This document shows, one piece after another, positions 7,242-16,363 of a stretch of 64,000 nucleotides of DNA. Position 1 is the first letter of the stretch. Each line of letters begins with the position of its first letter. The notes below the pieces were generated by a model. It ran no database searches and was not told the DNA's origin. It saw nothing but the letters and a program-made list of their open reading frames with translations. Both the position numbers and the translations under genes were made by a program. Source of the DNA: Saccharicrinis sp963677245 (GTDB taxonomy: Bacteria; Bacteroidota; Bacteroidia; Bacteroidales; Marinilabiliaceae); assembly GCA_963677245.1 (NCBI GenBank), contig OY781921.1:2108001-2172000 (forward strand), in the 5' to 3' direction.

Positions 7242-10028
7242 ATGGAGTATAATTTTAAAGCCATTGAAGAAAAATGGCAAAAAGAATGGGTTAATAATCA
7301 AACCTATAAAGTTGAAATCGATAAAAATCGTCCGAAGTTTTATGTGCTGGACATGTTCCCTTATCCATCAGGAGCCGGATTGCATGTAGGTCACCCTCTC
7401 GGATATATAGCCTCTGACATTTACAGTCGCTATAAAAGATTAAATGGCTTCAACGTACTTCACCCAATGGGTTATGATGCCTATGGTTTACCTGCTGAGC
7501 AATATGCTATTCAAACCGGACAGCATCCGGCAATCACCACTGAAAAAAACCTGAATCGTTACCGCGAGCAGTTAGATAAAATTGGATTTTGTTACGATTG
7601 GGATCGTGAAATTAAAACCTGCGATCCATCTTATTATCACTGGACTCAGTGGGCATTTATTCAAATGTTCAACCATTACTATTGTAACAAAACACAAAAA
7701 GCCCAGCCCATTACAGCATTAGTGGAAGCTTTCAACACTGCAGGAACTGAAGGTATTGATGCGTCACAAACCGAAAAACTTTCGTTTACTGCTGAAGAAT
7801 GGAAAGCAAAATCAGATAAAGAACAACAAGAAATATTATTAAACTATCGTTTGGCCTATTTGGCTGATACGATGGTAAACTGGTGTCCTGCTTTAGGAAC
7901 TGTATTGGCTAACGACGAAGTTAAGGAAGGTATCTCCGTTCGTGGTGGTCATCCGGTAGAGCAAAAAGTAATGCGCCAGTGGTTATTGCGCGTTTCTGCT
8001 TATTCCGAAAGATTACTGGAAGGCTTAAACAATGTTGACTGGACTGACTCTCTTAAGGAAATTCAGCGTAACTGGATTGGCAAGAGTGAAGGAGCTGAGA
8101 TGCAATTTAAGGTAAAAGATTCCGATGTGGTAATGGATATCTTTACCACTCGTGCCGACACCGTATTTGGTGTAACATTTATGGTACTGGCTCCCGAAAG
8201 TGAATTGGTAGATCAGTTAACAACTGAAGCACAAAAAGCTGAAGTAGATGCTTACGTGGCAGAAACAAAAAAACGTACGGAGCGAGAGCGTCAGGCAGAA
8301 GTAGATAAAGTAACCGGCGTATTTAGTGGTTCATATGCCATCAATCCTTTATCTGGAGAAGAAATTCCGGTTTGGATTGGCGATTATGTATTGGCCGGTT
8401 ATGGAACCGGAGCTGTGATGGCTGTACCAGGACATGACTCCCGCGATTTTAAGTTTGCCCGTCAGTTTAACTTACCAATTATTCAGGTGGTTATTCCTGA
8501 AGGAGAAGAAGCAACTGATCCGGCTACATGGGAAGATTCTAAAGCTTCAAAAGCCGGAACAATGATTAACTCAGGCTTTTTAGATGGCCTTTCGGTACCT
8601 GAAGCTATTGCAAAAACTAAAGAATACATCCGAGAAAAAAATGTGGGTGATGTACAAACCAACTACCGCTTGCGCGATGCTATTTTTAGCCGTCAGCGTT
8701 ATTGGGGAGAACCATTCCCTGTATATTATAAAGATGATATGCCACAAATGGTGGATGCAGCTGATCTTCCATTGGAATTACCTGAAATTGACAAGTTTTT
8801 ACCTACCGAAAAAGGAGAACCTCCATTGGGAAGAGCTAAAAGCTGGGTATACAAAGATGCTTATCCATTGGAATTAAATACCATGCCTGGTTTTGCAGGT
8901 TCTTCAGCGTATTACCTGCGTTACATGGATCCTAAAAACGACAAAGCACTAGTTGGTAAAGAAGCTAATGAATATTGGCAAGATGTGGATTTATATATCG
9001 GAGGTACAGAGCACGCCACCGGTCACCTAATCTACTCACGTTTCTGGAACAAATTCTTATTTGATATAGGTGAAGTAATTAAAGATGAGCCATACAAAAA
9101 ACTGATTAACCAGGGAATGATCCAGGGAAGATCAAACTTTGTATATCGCATCAACGGAACCAATACTTTCGTATCATATAACTTACGCAAAGAACACAAA
9201 ACTACAGCTATTCATGTAGATGTAAATATCGTAAGCAATGATGTGCTGGATGTTGAGAAATTCAAAAACTGGAATCCGGAATACAAAGATGCCGAGTTCA
9301 TTCTTGAAGATGGAAAATACGTTTGCGGCTGGGCAGTTGAAAAGATGTCCAAGTCAATGTTTAACGTCGTGAATCCTGATGATATCATTGAAGAGTACGG
9401 AGCCGACACACTTCGTTTATATGAGATGTTCTTAGGTCCTTTAGAGCAAAGTAAGCCTTGGGATACAAACGGAATCGACGGAGTGCATAAGTTCCTTCGT
9501 AAAACATGGCGCTTGTTCTATAATGCTAATGGCGAGTTTGAAGTATCTGATGAAAAAGCTACTAAAGACGAATTGAAGGTATTACACAAAACCATTAAAA
9601 AAGTCAACGAAGATATTGAGCGATTCTCATTCAACACATGTGTGAGTGGTTTTATGATTTGTGTAAATGAACTGAACGACCTGAAGTGTAACAAACGTGA
9701 AATATTGAAACCCTTAACTACCTTATTGGCTCCTTTTGCTCCGCATTTAAGCGAAGAACTATGGGCTTTGCTGGGACACGAACAAACAGTATGCGATACA
9801 GCCTGGCCTCAATTCGAAGCTTCATATTTGGTAGAAAGTACATTTAGCTACCCGGTTTCTTTTAACGGTAAAATGCGTTTTAAACTGGAGATGCCAGCTG
9901 ATGCAACTAATGATGTAATTGAAGAAGCAGTAAAGACACATGAGAGTGCTCAAAAATGGTTAGAAGGAAAAACTGTGAGAAAAATCATTATTGTTCCTAA
10001 GAAAATAATCAATGTGGTAGTGGGTTAA
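7242..10028 (+). CDS. leuS: Leucyl-tRNA synthetase
   Basis: This cytosolic class I aminoacyl-tRNA synthetase charges tRNA-Leu. The HIGH-type motif is seen in GLHVGHPLGY near residues 47-56, and KMSKS is at about 701-705. The long CP1 editing insertion with TRADTVFGVTF lies between them, and a C-terminal anticodon-binding region ends in IIIVPKKIINVVVG. The 928-residue length fits Bacteroidota LeuRS. The ATG at 7242 begins MEYNFKAIEEKWQ, the standard N-terminus. It is the first chromosomal gene right of the mobile island and is followed closely by two YitT-like genes. Confidence 0.97.
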   Translation: MEYNFKAIEEKWQKEWVNNQTYKVEIDKNRPKFYVLDMFPYPSGAGLHVGHPLGYIASDIYSRYKRLNGFNVLHPMGYDAYGLPAEQYAIQTGQHPAITTEKNLNRYREQLDKIGFCYDWDREIKTCDPSYYHWTQWAFIQMFNHYYCNKTQKAQPITALVEAFNTAGTEGIDASQTEKLSFTAEEWKAKSDKEQQEILLNYRLAYLADTMVNWCPALGTVLANDEVKEGISVRGGHPVEQKVMRQWLLRVSAYSERLLEGLNNVDWTDSLKEIQRNWIGKSEGAEMQFKVKDSDVVMDIFTTRADTVFGVTFMVLAPESELVDQLTTEAQKAEVDAYVAETKKRTERERQAEVDKVTGVFSGSYAINPLSGEEIPVWIGDYVLAGYGTGAVMAVPGHDSRDFKFARQFNLPIIQVVIPEGEEATDPATWEDSKASKAGTMINSGFLDGLSVPEAIAKTKEYIREKNVGDVQTNYRLRDAIFSRQRYWGEPFPVYYKDDMPQMVDAADLPLELPEIDKFLPTEKGEPPLGRAKSWVYKDAYPLELNTMPGFAGSSAYYLRYMDPKNDKALVGKEANEYWQDVDLYIGGTEHATGHLIYSRFWNKFLFDIGEVIKDEPYKKLINQGMIQGRSNFVYRINGTNTFVSYNLRKEHKTTAIHVDVNIVSNDVLDVEKFKNWNPEYKDAEFILEDGKYVCGWAVEKMSKSMFNVVNPDDIIEEYGADTLRLYEMFLGPLEQSKPWDTNGIDGVHKFLRKTWRLFYNANGEFEVSDEKATKDELKVLHKTIKKVNEDIERFSFNTCVSGFMICVNELNDLKCNKREILKPLTTLLAPFAPHLSEELWALLGHEQTVCDTAWPQFEASYLVESTFSYPVSFNGKMRFKLEMPADATNDVIEEAVKTHESAQKWLEGKTVRKIIIVPKKIINVVVG

Positions 10029-10038
10029 TCTCACTACC
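10016..10038 (+). terminator. Weak hairpin after leuS
   Basis: GGTAGTG (10016-10022) and CACTACC (10032-10038) form a 7-bp stem across the leuS stop codon. The following ATTTCCTT is a poor T-run, so termination may be partial. Confidence 0.35.
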
Positions 10039-10082
10039 ATTTCCTTACTTTGTCGAATAAATATTTACCCATTTATTCGGCA

Positions 10083-10943
10083 ATGAATACACAAAAAATC
10101 ATTCAAGAAGCTAAGTCTTACACCATCCTTACTTTTGCCCTATTTGTGGCATGTTTAGGATGGGCTGGCTTTCTGATTCCCTCTGGCGTAGTTGGCGGTG
10201 GCATTACCGGTCTTTCTACCATCTTTCACCTTTTATGGGGCTGGGATGTTGGTGTCACCAATCTGATTATCAATTCCGTTTTAGTTATTGCAGCTATTAA
10301 AATGCTTGGATTCTCTTTCGGGATTAAAAGTATTTATGGTATTGTGGTATTTGCAGGTTTCCTATCGCTGCTAATGAGTAAATTCCACGCTCCCGTTGTA
10401 AGTGATGAATTTATGGCTACTCTTATCGGAGCTACGTTAGCCGGGGCTGGTGCCGGGATGATATTTGTTCAGGGAGGTAGTACCGGAGGAACTGATATTA
10501 TTGCCATGATTATTAATAAATATCGCAACATCAGTCTGGGTCGATTAATTCTTCTGCAGGATGTGGTTATTATTCTTTCTGCGTATTTTATCTTTCATGA
10601 TATAGAAAGAGTCATGTATGGTTTTATTACTATGGCAGTATTTGGTTATGCTGTAGATATGGTTATTTCCGGTAATAAATCAACCGTGCAGTTTTTCATC
10701 ATCAGTGAAAAATACCGCGAAATATCAGATCGTATTATTTATGATACAGAAAAAGGCGTTACTATTTTAGATGGAGAAGGCGGTTATACCGGTAATTCAA
10801 AAAAAGTACTAATGGTTATCTCCAAGAAGAGAACCTCTGCTATTCTTTTTAGAATTATAAAAGATATTGATCCTAATGCATTTGTAACCATGGGAACGGT
10901 TTCTGGAGTATATGGTAAAGGCTTCGATCAGATAAAAGCTTAA
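10083..10943 (+). CDS. YitT family membrane protein (first of tandem pair)
   Basis: This is a polytopic inner-membrane protein of 286 residues with about five hydrophobic helices in the first 190 residues. The YitT-family repeat GWAGFLIPSGVVGGGITGLS and a glycine-rich GGSTGGTDIIAM segment are clear. The C-terminal cytosolic domain (VTILDGEGGYTG, then VLMVISKKR) is of the DUF2179 type. The transported or sensed substrate is unknown for the family. ATG 10083 is chosen over an upstream TTG (10050) because the family begins just before the first helix. It is followed 76 bp later by a close paralogue. Confidence 0.85.
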   Translation: MNTQKIIQEAKSYTILTFALFVACLGWAGFLIPSGVVGGGITGLSTIFHLLWGWDVGVTNLIINSVLVIAAIKMLGFSFGIKSIYGIVVFAGFLSLLMSKFHAPVVSDEFMATLIGATLAGAGAGMIFVQGGSTGGTDIIAMIINKYRNISLGRLILLQDVVIILSAYFIFHDIERVMYGFITMAVFGYAVDMVISGNKSTVQFFIISEKYREISDRIIYDTEKGVTILDGEGGYTGNSKKVLMVISKKRTSAILFRIIKDIDPNAFVTMGTVSGVYGKGFDQIKA

Positions 10944-11019
10944 AAATCTTTTCCCGGGCAGTCATCATACTTATATATTATTGCGTCTATTCAATATCAA
11001 AACACTAAAAATTTAATGA

Positions 11020-11889
11020 ATGGCTAAAATAACATCTGCTAAAATATTCAATGAAATAAAATCTTATGCCATCCTTACCGTTGCTGTATGCATATCCTGT
11101 TTAGGATGGGCTGGCTTTATTATTCCATCAGATATTGTAGGTGGAGGTATAACCGGTCTTTCCAGTACCTTATATTTTATTTTCGGATGGGATGTAGGTT
11201 TGGTTTCTCTGGCTATCAATGTAGTCTTAATACTTTTAGCCATTAAAATACTCGGTTTCTCCTATGGTATAAAAACCATTTACTGTATCGTCGTTTTTTC
11301 GACTGTACTTTCGTTCTTCACTAAGTATTTTACAGAACCCGTCGTTAGCGATATTTTTATGGCAACCCTGATTGGAGCAGCCCTAGGAGGCGGAGGAAGT
11401 GCATTGTTATTGATTAATGGTGGTAGCACAGGCGGAACCGAAATAATCGCTATGATTATCAATAAGTATAAAAATATTAGTCTTGGACGCCTTTTACTGG
11501 GACTGGATGTGATTATCATTTCGAGCAGTTATATTGTTTTTCATGATATCGAACGAATCATGTACGGACTCATCACTATGGCTATTTTCAGTTACTGTGT
11601 AGACCTGATGATTACCGGAAATCGTCAATCTGTTCAGATATTTATCATTAGTAATAAACACGAAGAGCTGACCGAAAAAATACTGATTGTTGGCAACAAA
11701 GGTGTATCCATTATTGATAGTATTGGCGGCTATACAGGTGAAAACAGAAAAATACTCATGGTTGTTTCTAAAAAAAGAACTTCAACAATCCTTTTAAAAA
11801 TAATCAAAGAAATAGATCCGGATGCTTTTGTTACAATGGGGAACGTATCAAATGTGTTTGGAAAAGGTTTTGACAGCATTAAAGCATAA
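11020..11889 (+). CDS. YitT family membrane protein (second of tandem pair)
   Basis: This is a 289-residue paralogue of the preceding gene, with the same order of membrane segments, the same GWAGFIIPSDIVGGGITGLS repeat, GGSTGGTEIIAMI and a C-terminal DUF2179-type domain ending VFGKGFDSIKA. The two proteins align along their whole length, so this is a tandem duplication followed by divergence. The pair could form a heteromer or act under different conditions. Function is otherwise unknown; the assignment rests on family resemblance. Confidence 0.85.
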   Translation: MAKITSAKIFNEIKSYAILTVAVCISCLGWAGFIIPSDIVGGGITGLSSTLYFIFGWDVGLVSLAINVVLILLAIKILGFSYGIKTIYCIVVFSTVLSFFTKYFTEPVVSDIFMATLIGAALGGGGSALLLINGGSTGGTEIIAMIINKYKNISLGRLLLGLDVIIISSSYIVFHDIERIMYGLITMAIFSYCVDLMITGNRQSVQIFIISNKHEELTEKILIVGNKGVSIIDSIGGYTGENRKILMVVSKKRTSTILLKIIKEIDPDAFVTMGNVSNVFGKGFDSIKA

Positions 11890-11976
11890 AATATGTGATT
11901 TAGGCTTGATTTATCGGTATGTTGTAATAAATTGCGTGTTCAAACAGAACACAACAATTCAATTTTATATTTCATC

Positions 11977-13257
11977 ATGCAAAAGATCTTCAAAAATCTC
12001 CCATTAAACACTCTGCTAATCATTATAGGACTTACAGTATTTGCTGCTTGTTCATCTGACAAAAAAGCCAAACAAAAAACCAGCGAATCAGATTCTATTG
12101 CCATACAGCAACCTGAACCTCCTAAGCTATTATTTGGCTTACCAGTGGACTCTTTTGTAATCGAAAACAACAAGGTAAAACGAAATGAGTTTTTAGCCTC
12201 TATTCTTTTACGTTACGATATTCCTTATAAGAAAATAGATGAGCTCGCGCATAAAAGCAAAGAGGTGTTTGATGTTCGAAAAATCAAAGTAGGAAATCCT
12301 TATTTTATGTTTTTAGACCATGATACATTGCATACGGCAAGGTATTTTGTTTACGAAATAGATAAAATCAACTATGTAGTTTATGATCTGAGTGATTCTA
12401 TTCAAATCACACTTGGACAAAAAGAGGTAAAAAAGGTTAAAAAAACAGCAACGGGAGTTATTACTTCTTCATTATGGAATGCCATGTCCGAGAATAATAC
12501 CAGTCCTGTATTAGCATTGGAATTATCCGATATTTATGCCTGGACAGTTGACTTTTTTGGAATTGAAAATGGTGATTACTTTAAAGTATTATACACTGAA
12601 GATTATGTAGATTCTCTGTCGGTTGGAATAAGCTCAATAGAAGCCGCTTTATTTCATCACAGAGGCGATGATTATTATGCGTTTAACTTTATGGAAGATA
12701 GTGTCACTTATAACTACTTTGATGAAAAAGGGAATAGTCTTCGTAAAGCATTTTTAAAAGCACCTCTTAAATTCTCGCGTATTAGCAGTCGTTTTTCTCA
12801 CAGTCGCTACCATCCGGTATTAAAAATCAGAAGACCTCATCATGGAGTGGATTACGCTGCTCCTAAAGGAACATTTGTATATTCTATTGGTGATGGTAGA
12901 GTAATAGCCAAAGGATATCAGGCCAAAGGAGGTGGAAATTATCTAAAAATTAAACACAATAGTGTGTACACAACCGTTTATATGCACCTGAATGGTTTTG
13001 CCAAAGGCATTAGCAAAGGTGATAAAGTAAAACAAGGTCAACTGATTGCCTATGTCGGGTCTACCGGTTTATCCACTGGCCCCCACCTTGACTTCCGCGT
13101 ATTTAAAAACGGCAAACCTATTGACCCATTAAAAGTAAAAGCTCCACCTGTAGAACCGGTTAAAAAAGAAGATATGAAAAGGTTTAAAGACTTTTACAAA
13201 CCCCTAAAGAAAGAAGTAGACGAATTGGATCTACCGGAAACTGAAAAGGGAAAATAA
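11977..13257 (+). CDS. M23-type peptidoglycan metallopeptidase lipoprotein
   Basis: The 426-residue protein has a lipoprotein signal (hydrophobic stretch then VFAAC-S lipobox, Cys about 22) and should be anchored in the cell envelope. The C-terminal third is an M23/LytM domain: HHGVDYAAP supplies the H-x-x-x-D metal ligands, VYMHLNGF supplies the middle His, and GPHLDFRV stands where most members have H-L-H-F. The last metal-binding His is therefore Asp. The N-terminal 280 residues may be a regulatory or LysM-like region. ATG 11977 starts a good signal peptide; an earlier start at 11932 would not. Likely role: cell-wall hydrolysis or activation of another hydrolase. Confidence 0.82.
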   Translation: MQKIFKNLPLNTLLIIIGLTVFAACSSDKKAKQKTSESDSIAIQQPEPPKLLFGLPVDSFVIENNKVKRNEFLASILLRYDIPYKKIDELAHKSKEVFDVRKIKVGNPYFMFLDHDTLHTARYFVYEIDKINYVVYDLSDSIQITLGQKEVKKVKKTATGVITSSLWNAMSENNTSPVLALELSDIYAWTVDFFGIENGDYFKVLYTEDYVDSLSVGISSIEAALFHHRGDDYYAFNFMEDSVTYNYFDEKGNSLRKAFLKAPLKFSRISSRFSHSRYHPVLKIRRPHHGVDYAAPKGTFVYSIGDGRVIAKGYQAKGGGNYLKIKHNSVYTTVYMHLNGFAKGISKGDKVKQGQLIAYVGSTGLSTGPHLDFRVFKNGKPIDPLKVKAPPVEPVKKEDMKRFKDFYKPLKKEVDELDLPETEKGK

Positions 13258-13271
13258 AGAAAGTATATAAT

Positions 13272-13303
13272 AAAGCTGGTTCCAGTCTTGAAAAACCAGC
13301 TTT
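13272..13303. terminator. Bidirectional terminator between the M23 and DUF169 genes
   Basis: AAAGCTGGTT (13272-13281) pairs with AACCAGCTTT (13294-13303) and T or A tracts flank it on both sides. The genes converge here, and the stem touches the stop codon of the minus-strand gene. Confidence 0.75.
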
Positions 13304-14034
13304 TAATCTTTTGTCGATCTTCTAAAATCAACCAAGTCTTTCAAATATCCTTTATTGAGAAAGCTATCTTTGTCTATAGAACAAAGTTTATCAAACATTT
13401 TAGCATTTACAGTAAAAGCCATCAGGTTTTTAGGTAAGTACTTTCTCATGGCTAAATCAGTCGCTCCTACAATCGCTTTAGGTTTATCGTTAGCCGGAAC
13501 TAAAGACAACAACTGCATACATCCTGATCCAAATGGCACTTCAACCGGATTATCTCCACTACCATCTGCAAAGTAATTAGCTGCAACTACTAAGGCACTA
13601 AGCTGATCAGGGTTTACAAAAAAAGTAACGGAACGTAGATATTTTTCCATTGCATTTTTGATAGGACCTATATAAATACATCTGTGTGTCGACTTGTAAG
13701 TAGGCGTAACTTCCAACCAGTTATTCATTAATTCCTTCGAACACTTTAAACCTTCTTCCCCCACCAAAAAATCAACAAACTCTTTTCTGTTTCTGGTTTC
13801 TTTACCAAAAAGCCAGTAACCACTCCCATTACAGCCGTAATTAATAGAAGTCAACTTTAAAGTTTGTCCACGCAACCAGGCATTAAAGTAGGCGAATATA
13901 CAAGCTCTCCGATGAGCTACAGGTTCAATTATACGATCGAATTCGGCATCATGCGGAGCATCATAAACACCAATCAATGGTAGATCTATTCCTAATTTAT
14001 CGGTAATATATGTGGCATCAAATAGTGTAGACAT
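13303..14034 (-). CDS. DUF169 family protein of unknown function
   Basis: The 243-residue protein resembles the DUF169 (COG2043) family, with features such as PVAHRRACIFAYF, NYGCNGSGYWLFG and a C-terminal GATDLAMRKYLP segment. Several Cys residues (RRAC, GCNGSG, GLKCS, GSGCMQ) could bind a metal or cofactor, but I know of no demonstrated function. No signal peptide or membrane segment is seen, so it is probably cytosolic. ATG at 14034 (MSTLFDATY) is preferred over an in-frame TTG at 14079. It lies 59 bp downstream of purN on the same strand and may be co-transcribed with it. Confidence 0.65.
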   Translation of the reverse strand: MSTLFDATYITDKLGIDLPLIGVYDAPHDAEFDRIIEPVAHRRACIFAYFNAWLRGQTLKLTSINYGCNGSGYWLFGKETRNRKEFVDFLVGEEGLKCSKELMNNWLEVTPTYKSTHRCIYIGPIKNAMEKYLRSVTFFVNPDQLSALVVAANYFADGSGDNPVEVPFGSGCMQLLSLVPANDKPKAIVGATDLAMRKYLPKNLMAFTVNAKMFDKLCSIDKDSFLNKGYLKDLVDFRRSTKD

Positions 14035-14093
14035 TTTTGTTTTCAATATATGTATTAAAGTTGTGATGTCAAAAGCCAATACTTAATGCCGAA

Positions 14094-14669
14094 CTACTTT
14101 CTATCTAGACTAAGTAAATGCTCAACTACCTCCGGATAGTATTTATATTCCAGTTTATGTATTTTTTCTTCTACATCTGCTGCAGAATCATCTGGTAAAA
14201 CATCACACTTTATTTGTTGTATGATTTTTCCTTCATCGTAGTTCTCATCTACAAAGTGAATGGTGATACCTGTTTCCGTTTCCTTATTAGCAACAACAGC
14301 TTCGTGTATTTTATGGCCATACATTCCTTTACCTCCATATTTAGGTAATAAAGCAGGATGAATATTGATAATTTTATCTTTATATGCGCCAACCAGATTA
14401 TTCGGGACCAACCATAAAAACCCTGCCAGAACGATTAAATCCGTTCCTTCATTTTGTAAAATTTCTAATATCTTGTTTGAATTATAAAACTCATCTTTAG
14501 TAAATAAGGTTAGTTTAACATTTAAATTATCTGCCCTTTCATTCACATAAGCCTTTGGATTATTCGTCAAAATATGAAAATCGGAAGTTTTTAACCTTCC
14601 TTTAAAGTATTTTATAATGTTTTCTGCATTACTACCTGATCCCGAAGCAAATATAGCTATCTTACTCAT
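14094..14669 (-). CDS. purN: Phosphoribosylglycinamide formyltransferase
   Basis: PurN transfers a formyl group from 10-formyl-THF to GAR in purine synthesis. The 191-residue protein starts MSKIAIFASGSGSN, the usual phosphate-binding N-terminus. It has NIHPALLPKYGG with the catalytic Asn and His, and YDEGKII with the catalytic Asp. The frame extends upstream by 13 codons, but the ATG at 14669 gives the family N-terminus. It is transcribed divergently from acpP; the shared 170-bp region holds facing promoter elements. Confidence 0.93.
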   Translation of the reverse strand: MSKIAIFASGSGSNAENIIKYFKGRLKTSDFHILTNNPKAYVNERADNLNVKLTLFTKDEFYNSNKILEILQNEGTDLIVLAGFLWLVPNNLVGAYKDKIINIHPALLPKYGGKGMYGHKIHEAVVANKETETGITIHFVDENYDEGKIIQQIKCDVLPDDSAADVEEKIHKLEYKYYPEVVEHLLSLDRK

Positions 14670-14758
14670 TATTATATTTTTGCAGCACTTAAAGCCATTA
14701 ATTTTCAATTGCCAAAAATAGAAAAAAAAGCTCCTTTTTTGATTTTATTCAAATATTA

Positions 14759-14798
14759 TTTGGCCGATAATGGTGATTTTTTTTCCTTTGCAAAGTTA
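14759..14798. promoter_or_regulatory. Back-to-back purN / acpP promoter elements
   Basis: For acpP, TTTG (14759-14762), a 20-nt gap and TTCCTTTG (14783-14790) match the Bacteroidota consensus with one mismatch. On the other strand CAAAGTTA (14791-14798) is a perfect minus-strand -7 element facing purN, though no matching -33 is seen for it. The two share the palindrome CTTTGCAAAG. Confidence 0.55.
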
Positions 14799-14841
14799 TT
14801 TTAATCAATAAATTTTAAATATTAACTTAAAATTAAAAGCT

Positions 14842-15078
14842 ATGTCTGACATTGCATCAAGAGTTAAAGCAATCATCGTAGACAAATTAGGTGTTGACGA
14901 AACTGAAGTTACTAACGAAGCAAGCTTCACTAATGATTTAGGAGCTGACTCTCTTGACACTGTTGAGTTGATCATGGAGTTCGAGAAGGAATTTAACATT
15001 GCTATTCCAGATGATCAAGCAGAAAACATTGGCACAGTAGGTGATGCCGTCTCTTATATAGAGGAAAACGCTAAATAA
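14842..15078 (+). CDS. acpP: Acyl carrier protein
   Basis: This 78-residue acidic protein carries growing acyl chains in type II fatty acid synthesis. The GADSLDTVE motif places the phosphopantetheine attachment site at Ser37, and the length is standard. It begins the acpP-fabF-rnc cluster, an arrangement also found in other bacteria; fabF follows after 32 bp. Confidence 0.97.
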   Translation: MSDIASRVKAIIVDKLGVDETEVTNEASFTNDLGADSLDTVELIMEFEKEFNIAIPDDQAENIGTVGDAVSYIEENAK

Positions 15079-15110
15079 GTAAATAAAGGTTTTACACTTT
15101 AAAAGAAGTT

Positions 15111-16358
15111 ATGGAGTTAAAAAGAGTAGTAGTTACAGGGTTGGGTGCCATTACTCCACTGGGAAACTCTGTTGATGAGTTATGGAAAAACCTGGTGAAT
15201 GGTGAGAGTGGTTGTGGACCCATTACTCGATTTGACACCACCAATTTCAAGACAAAATTTGCTTGTGAAGTAAAAAATTACGCCCCTAATGATCATTTTG
15301 ATCGTAAGGAGGCAAGAAAGCTTGATATGTTTGCTCAGTTTGCATTAATTGCATCTGAGCAAGCTGTTCAAGATTCTGGCATTAACGCAGAAAGCATCAG
15401 CGGCGACGACGTTGGTGTAATTTGGGGAGCCGGAATTGGTGGCATTCAAACATTTACAGATGAAATTTCCGGGTTAGTTAAAAACGAAGGTGTGCCTCGT
15501 TTTAACCCATTTTTTATACCCAAAATGATTGCAGATATTGCTGCAGGTCATATTTCTATGAAGTATGGATTTAGAGGTCCAAACTACAATACTGTTTCCG
15601 CTTGTGCATCTTCAACCAATGCAATTGGTGATGCATTTAACCTAATCCGTTTAGGTAAAGCAAAAGCCTTTGTGACTGGCGGTTCTGAAGCTGCTATCTG
15701 CGAAGCTGGTATTGGAGGTTTTAACTCAATGCAAGCCTTATCTACGAAAAATGAAGATCCTAAAACAGCTTCCAGACCATTTGATAAAGACCGTGATGGT
15801 TTTGTAATGGGAGAAGGTGGAGCTGCTTTAATTCTGGAAGAGTATGAACATGCAAAAGCACGTGGAGCTAAAATTTACTGTGAAGTAATTGGTTCTGGTA
15901 TGACTGCTGATGCGCATCATTTAACAGCACCACATCCTGATGGATTAGGCGCTAAAAATGTGATGATTATGGCTCTGAAAGATAACGATACTGCACCTGA
16001 AGAAGTTGATTATATCAATGTTCATGGTACATCAACCCCAAGAGGTGATATTGCAGAAACATTAGCAATTAAGGAAGTTTTTGGTGAGCATGCATATAAT
16101 TTAAATATCAGCTCTACAAAATCAATGACAGGTCACCTTTTAGGTGCTGCCGGAGCCGTTGAATCTATTGCTTGTATTCTTGCAATTCAAAATAATATTG
16201 TTCCTCCAACAATTAACCATTTTACTGACGATCCTGAAATTGACGATAAGTTAAATATGACTTATTACAAAGCACAGGAACGTGAGGTGAATGTAGCATT
16301 ATCAAATACATTTGGTTTTGGAGGACATAACGCATCTGTTATATTTAAAGCAATATAA
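15111..16358 (+). CDS. fabF: 3-oxoacyl-ACP synthase II
   Basis: FabF condenses malonyl-ACP with acyl-ACP to lengthen fatty acids. The catalytic triad is visible: Cys165 in SACASSTNAIGDA, His305 in VHGTSTPRGD and His342 in SMTGHLLGAAG. The 415-residue length and the N-terminus RVVVTGLGAITPLG are typical. It sits between acpP and rnc on the same strand, with only 5 bp to the next frame, so the three genes are probably one operon. Confidence 0.97.
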   Translation: MELKRVVVTGLGAITPLGNSVDELWKNLVNGESGCGPITRFDTTNFKTKFACEVKNYAPNDHFDRKEARKLDMFAQFALIASEQAVQDSGINAESISGDDVGVIWGAGIGGIQTFTDEISGLVKNEGVPRFNPFFIPKMIADIAAGHISMKYGFRGPNYNTVSACASSTNAIGDAFNLIRLGKAKAFVTGGSEAAICEAGIGGFNSMQALSTKNEDPKTASRPFDKDRDGFVMGEGGAALILEEYEHAKARGAKIYCEVIGSGMTADAHHLTAPHPDGLGAKNVMIMALKDNDTAPEEVDYINVHGTSTPRGDIAETLAIKEVFGEHAYNLNISSTKSMTGHLLGAAGAVESIACILAIQNNIVPPTINHFTDDPEIDDKLNMTYYKAQEREVNVALSNTFGFGGHNASVIFKAI

Positions 16359-16363
16359 TTATT

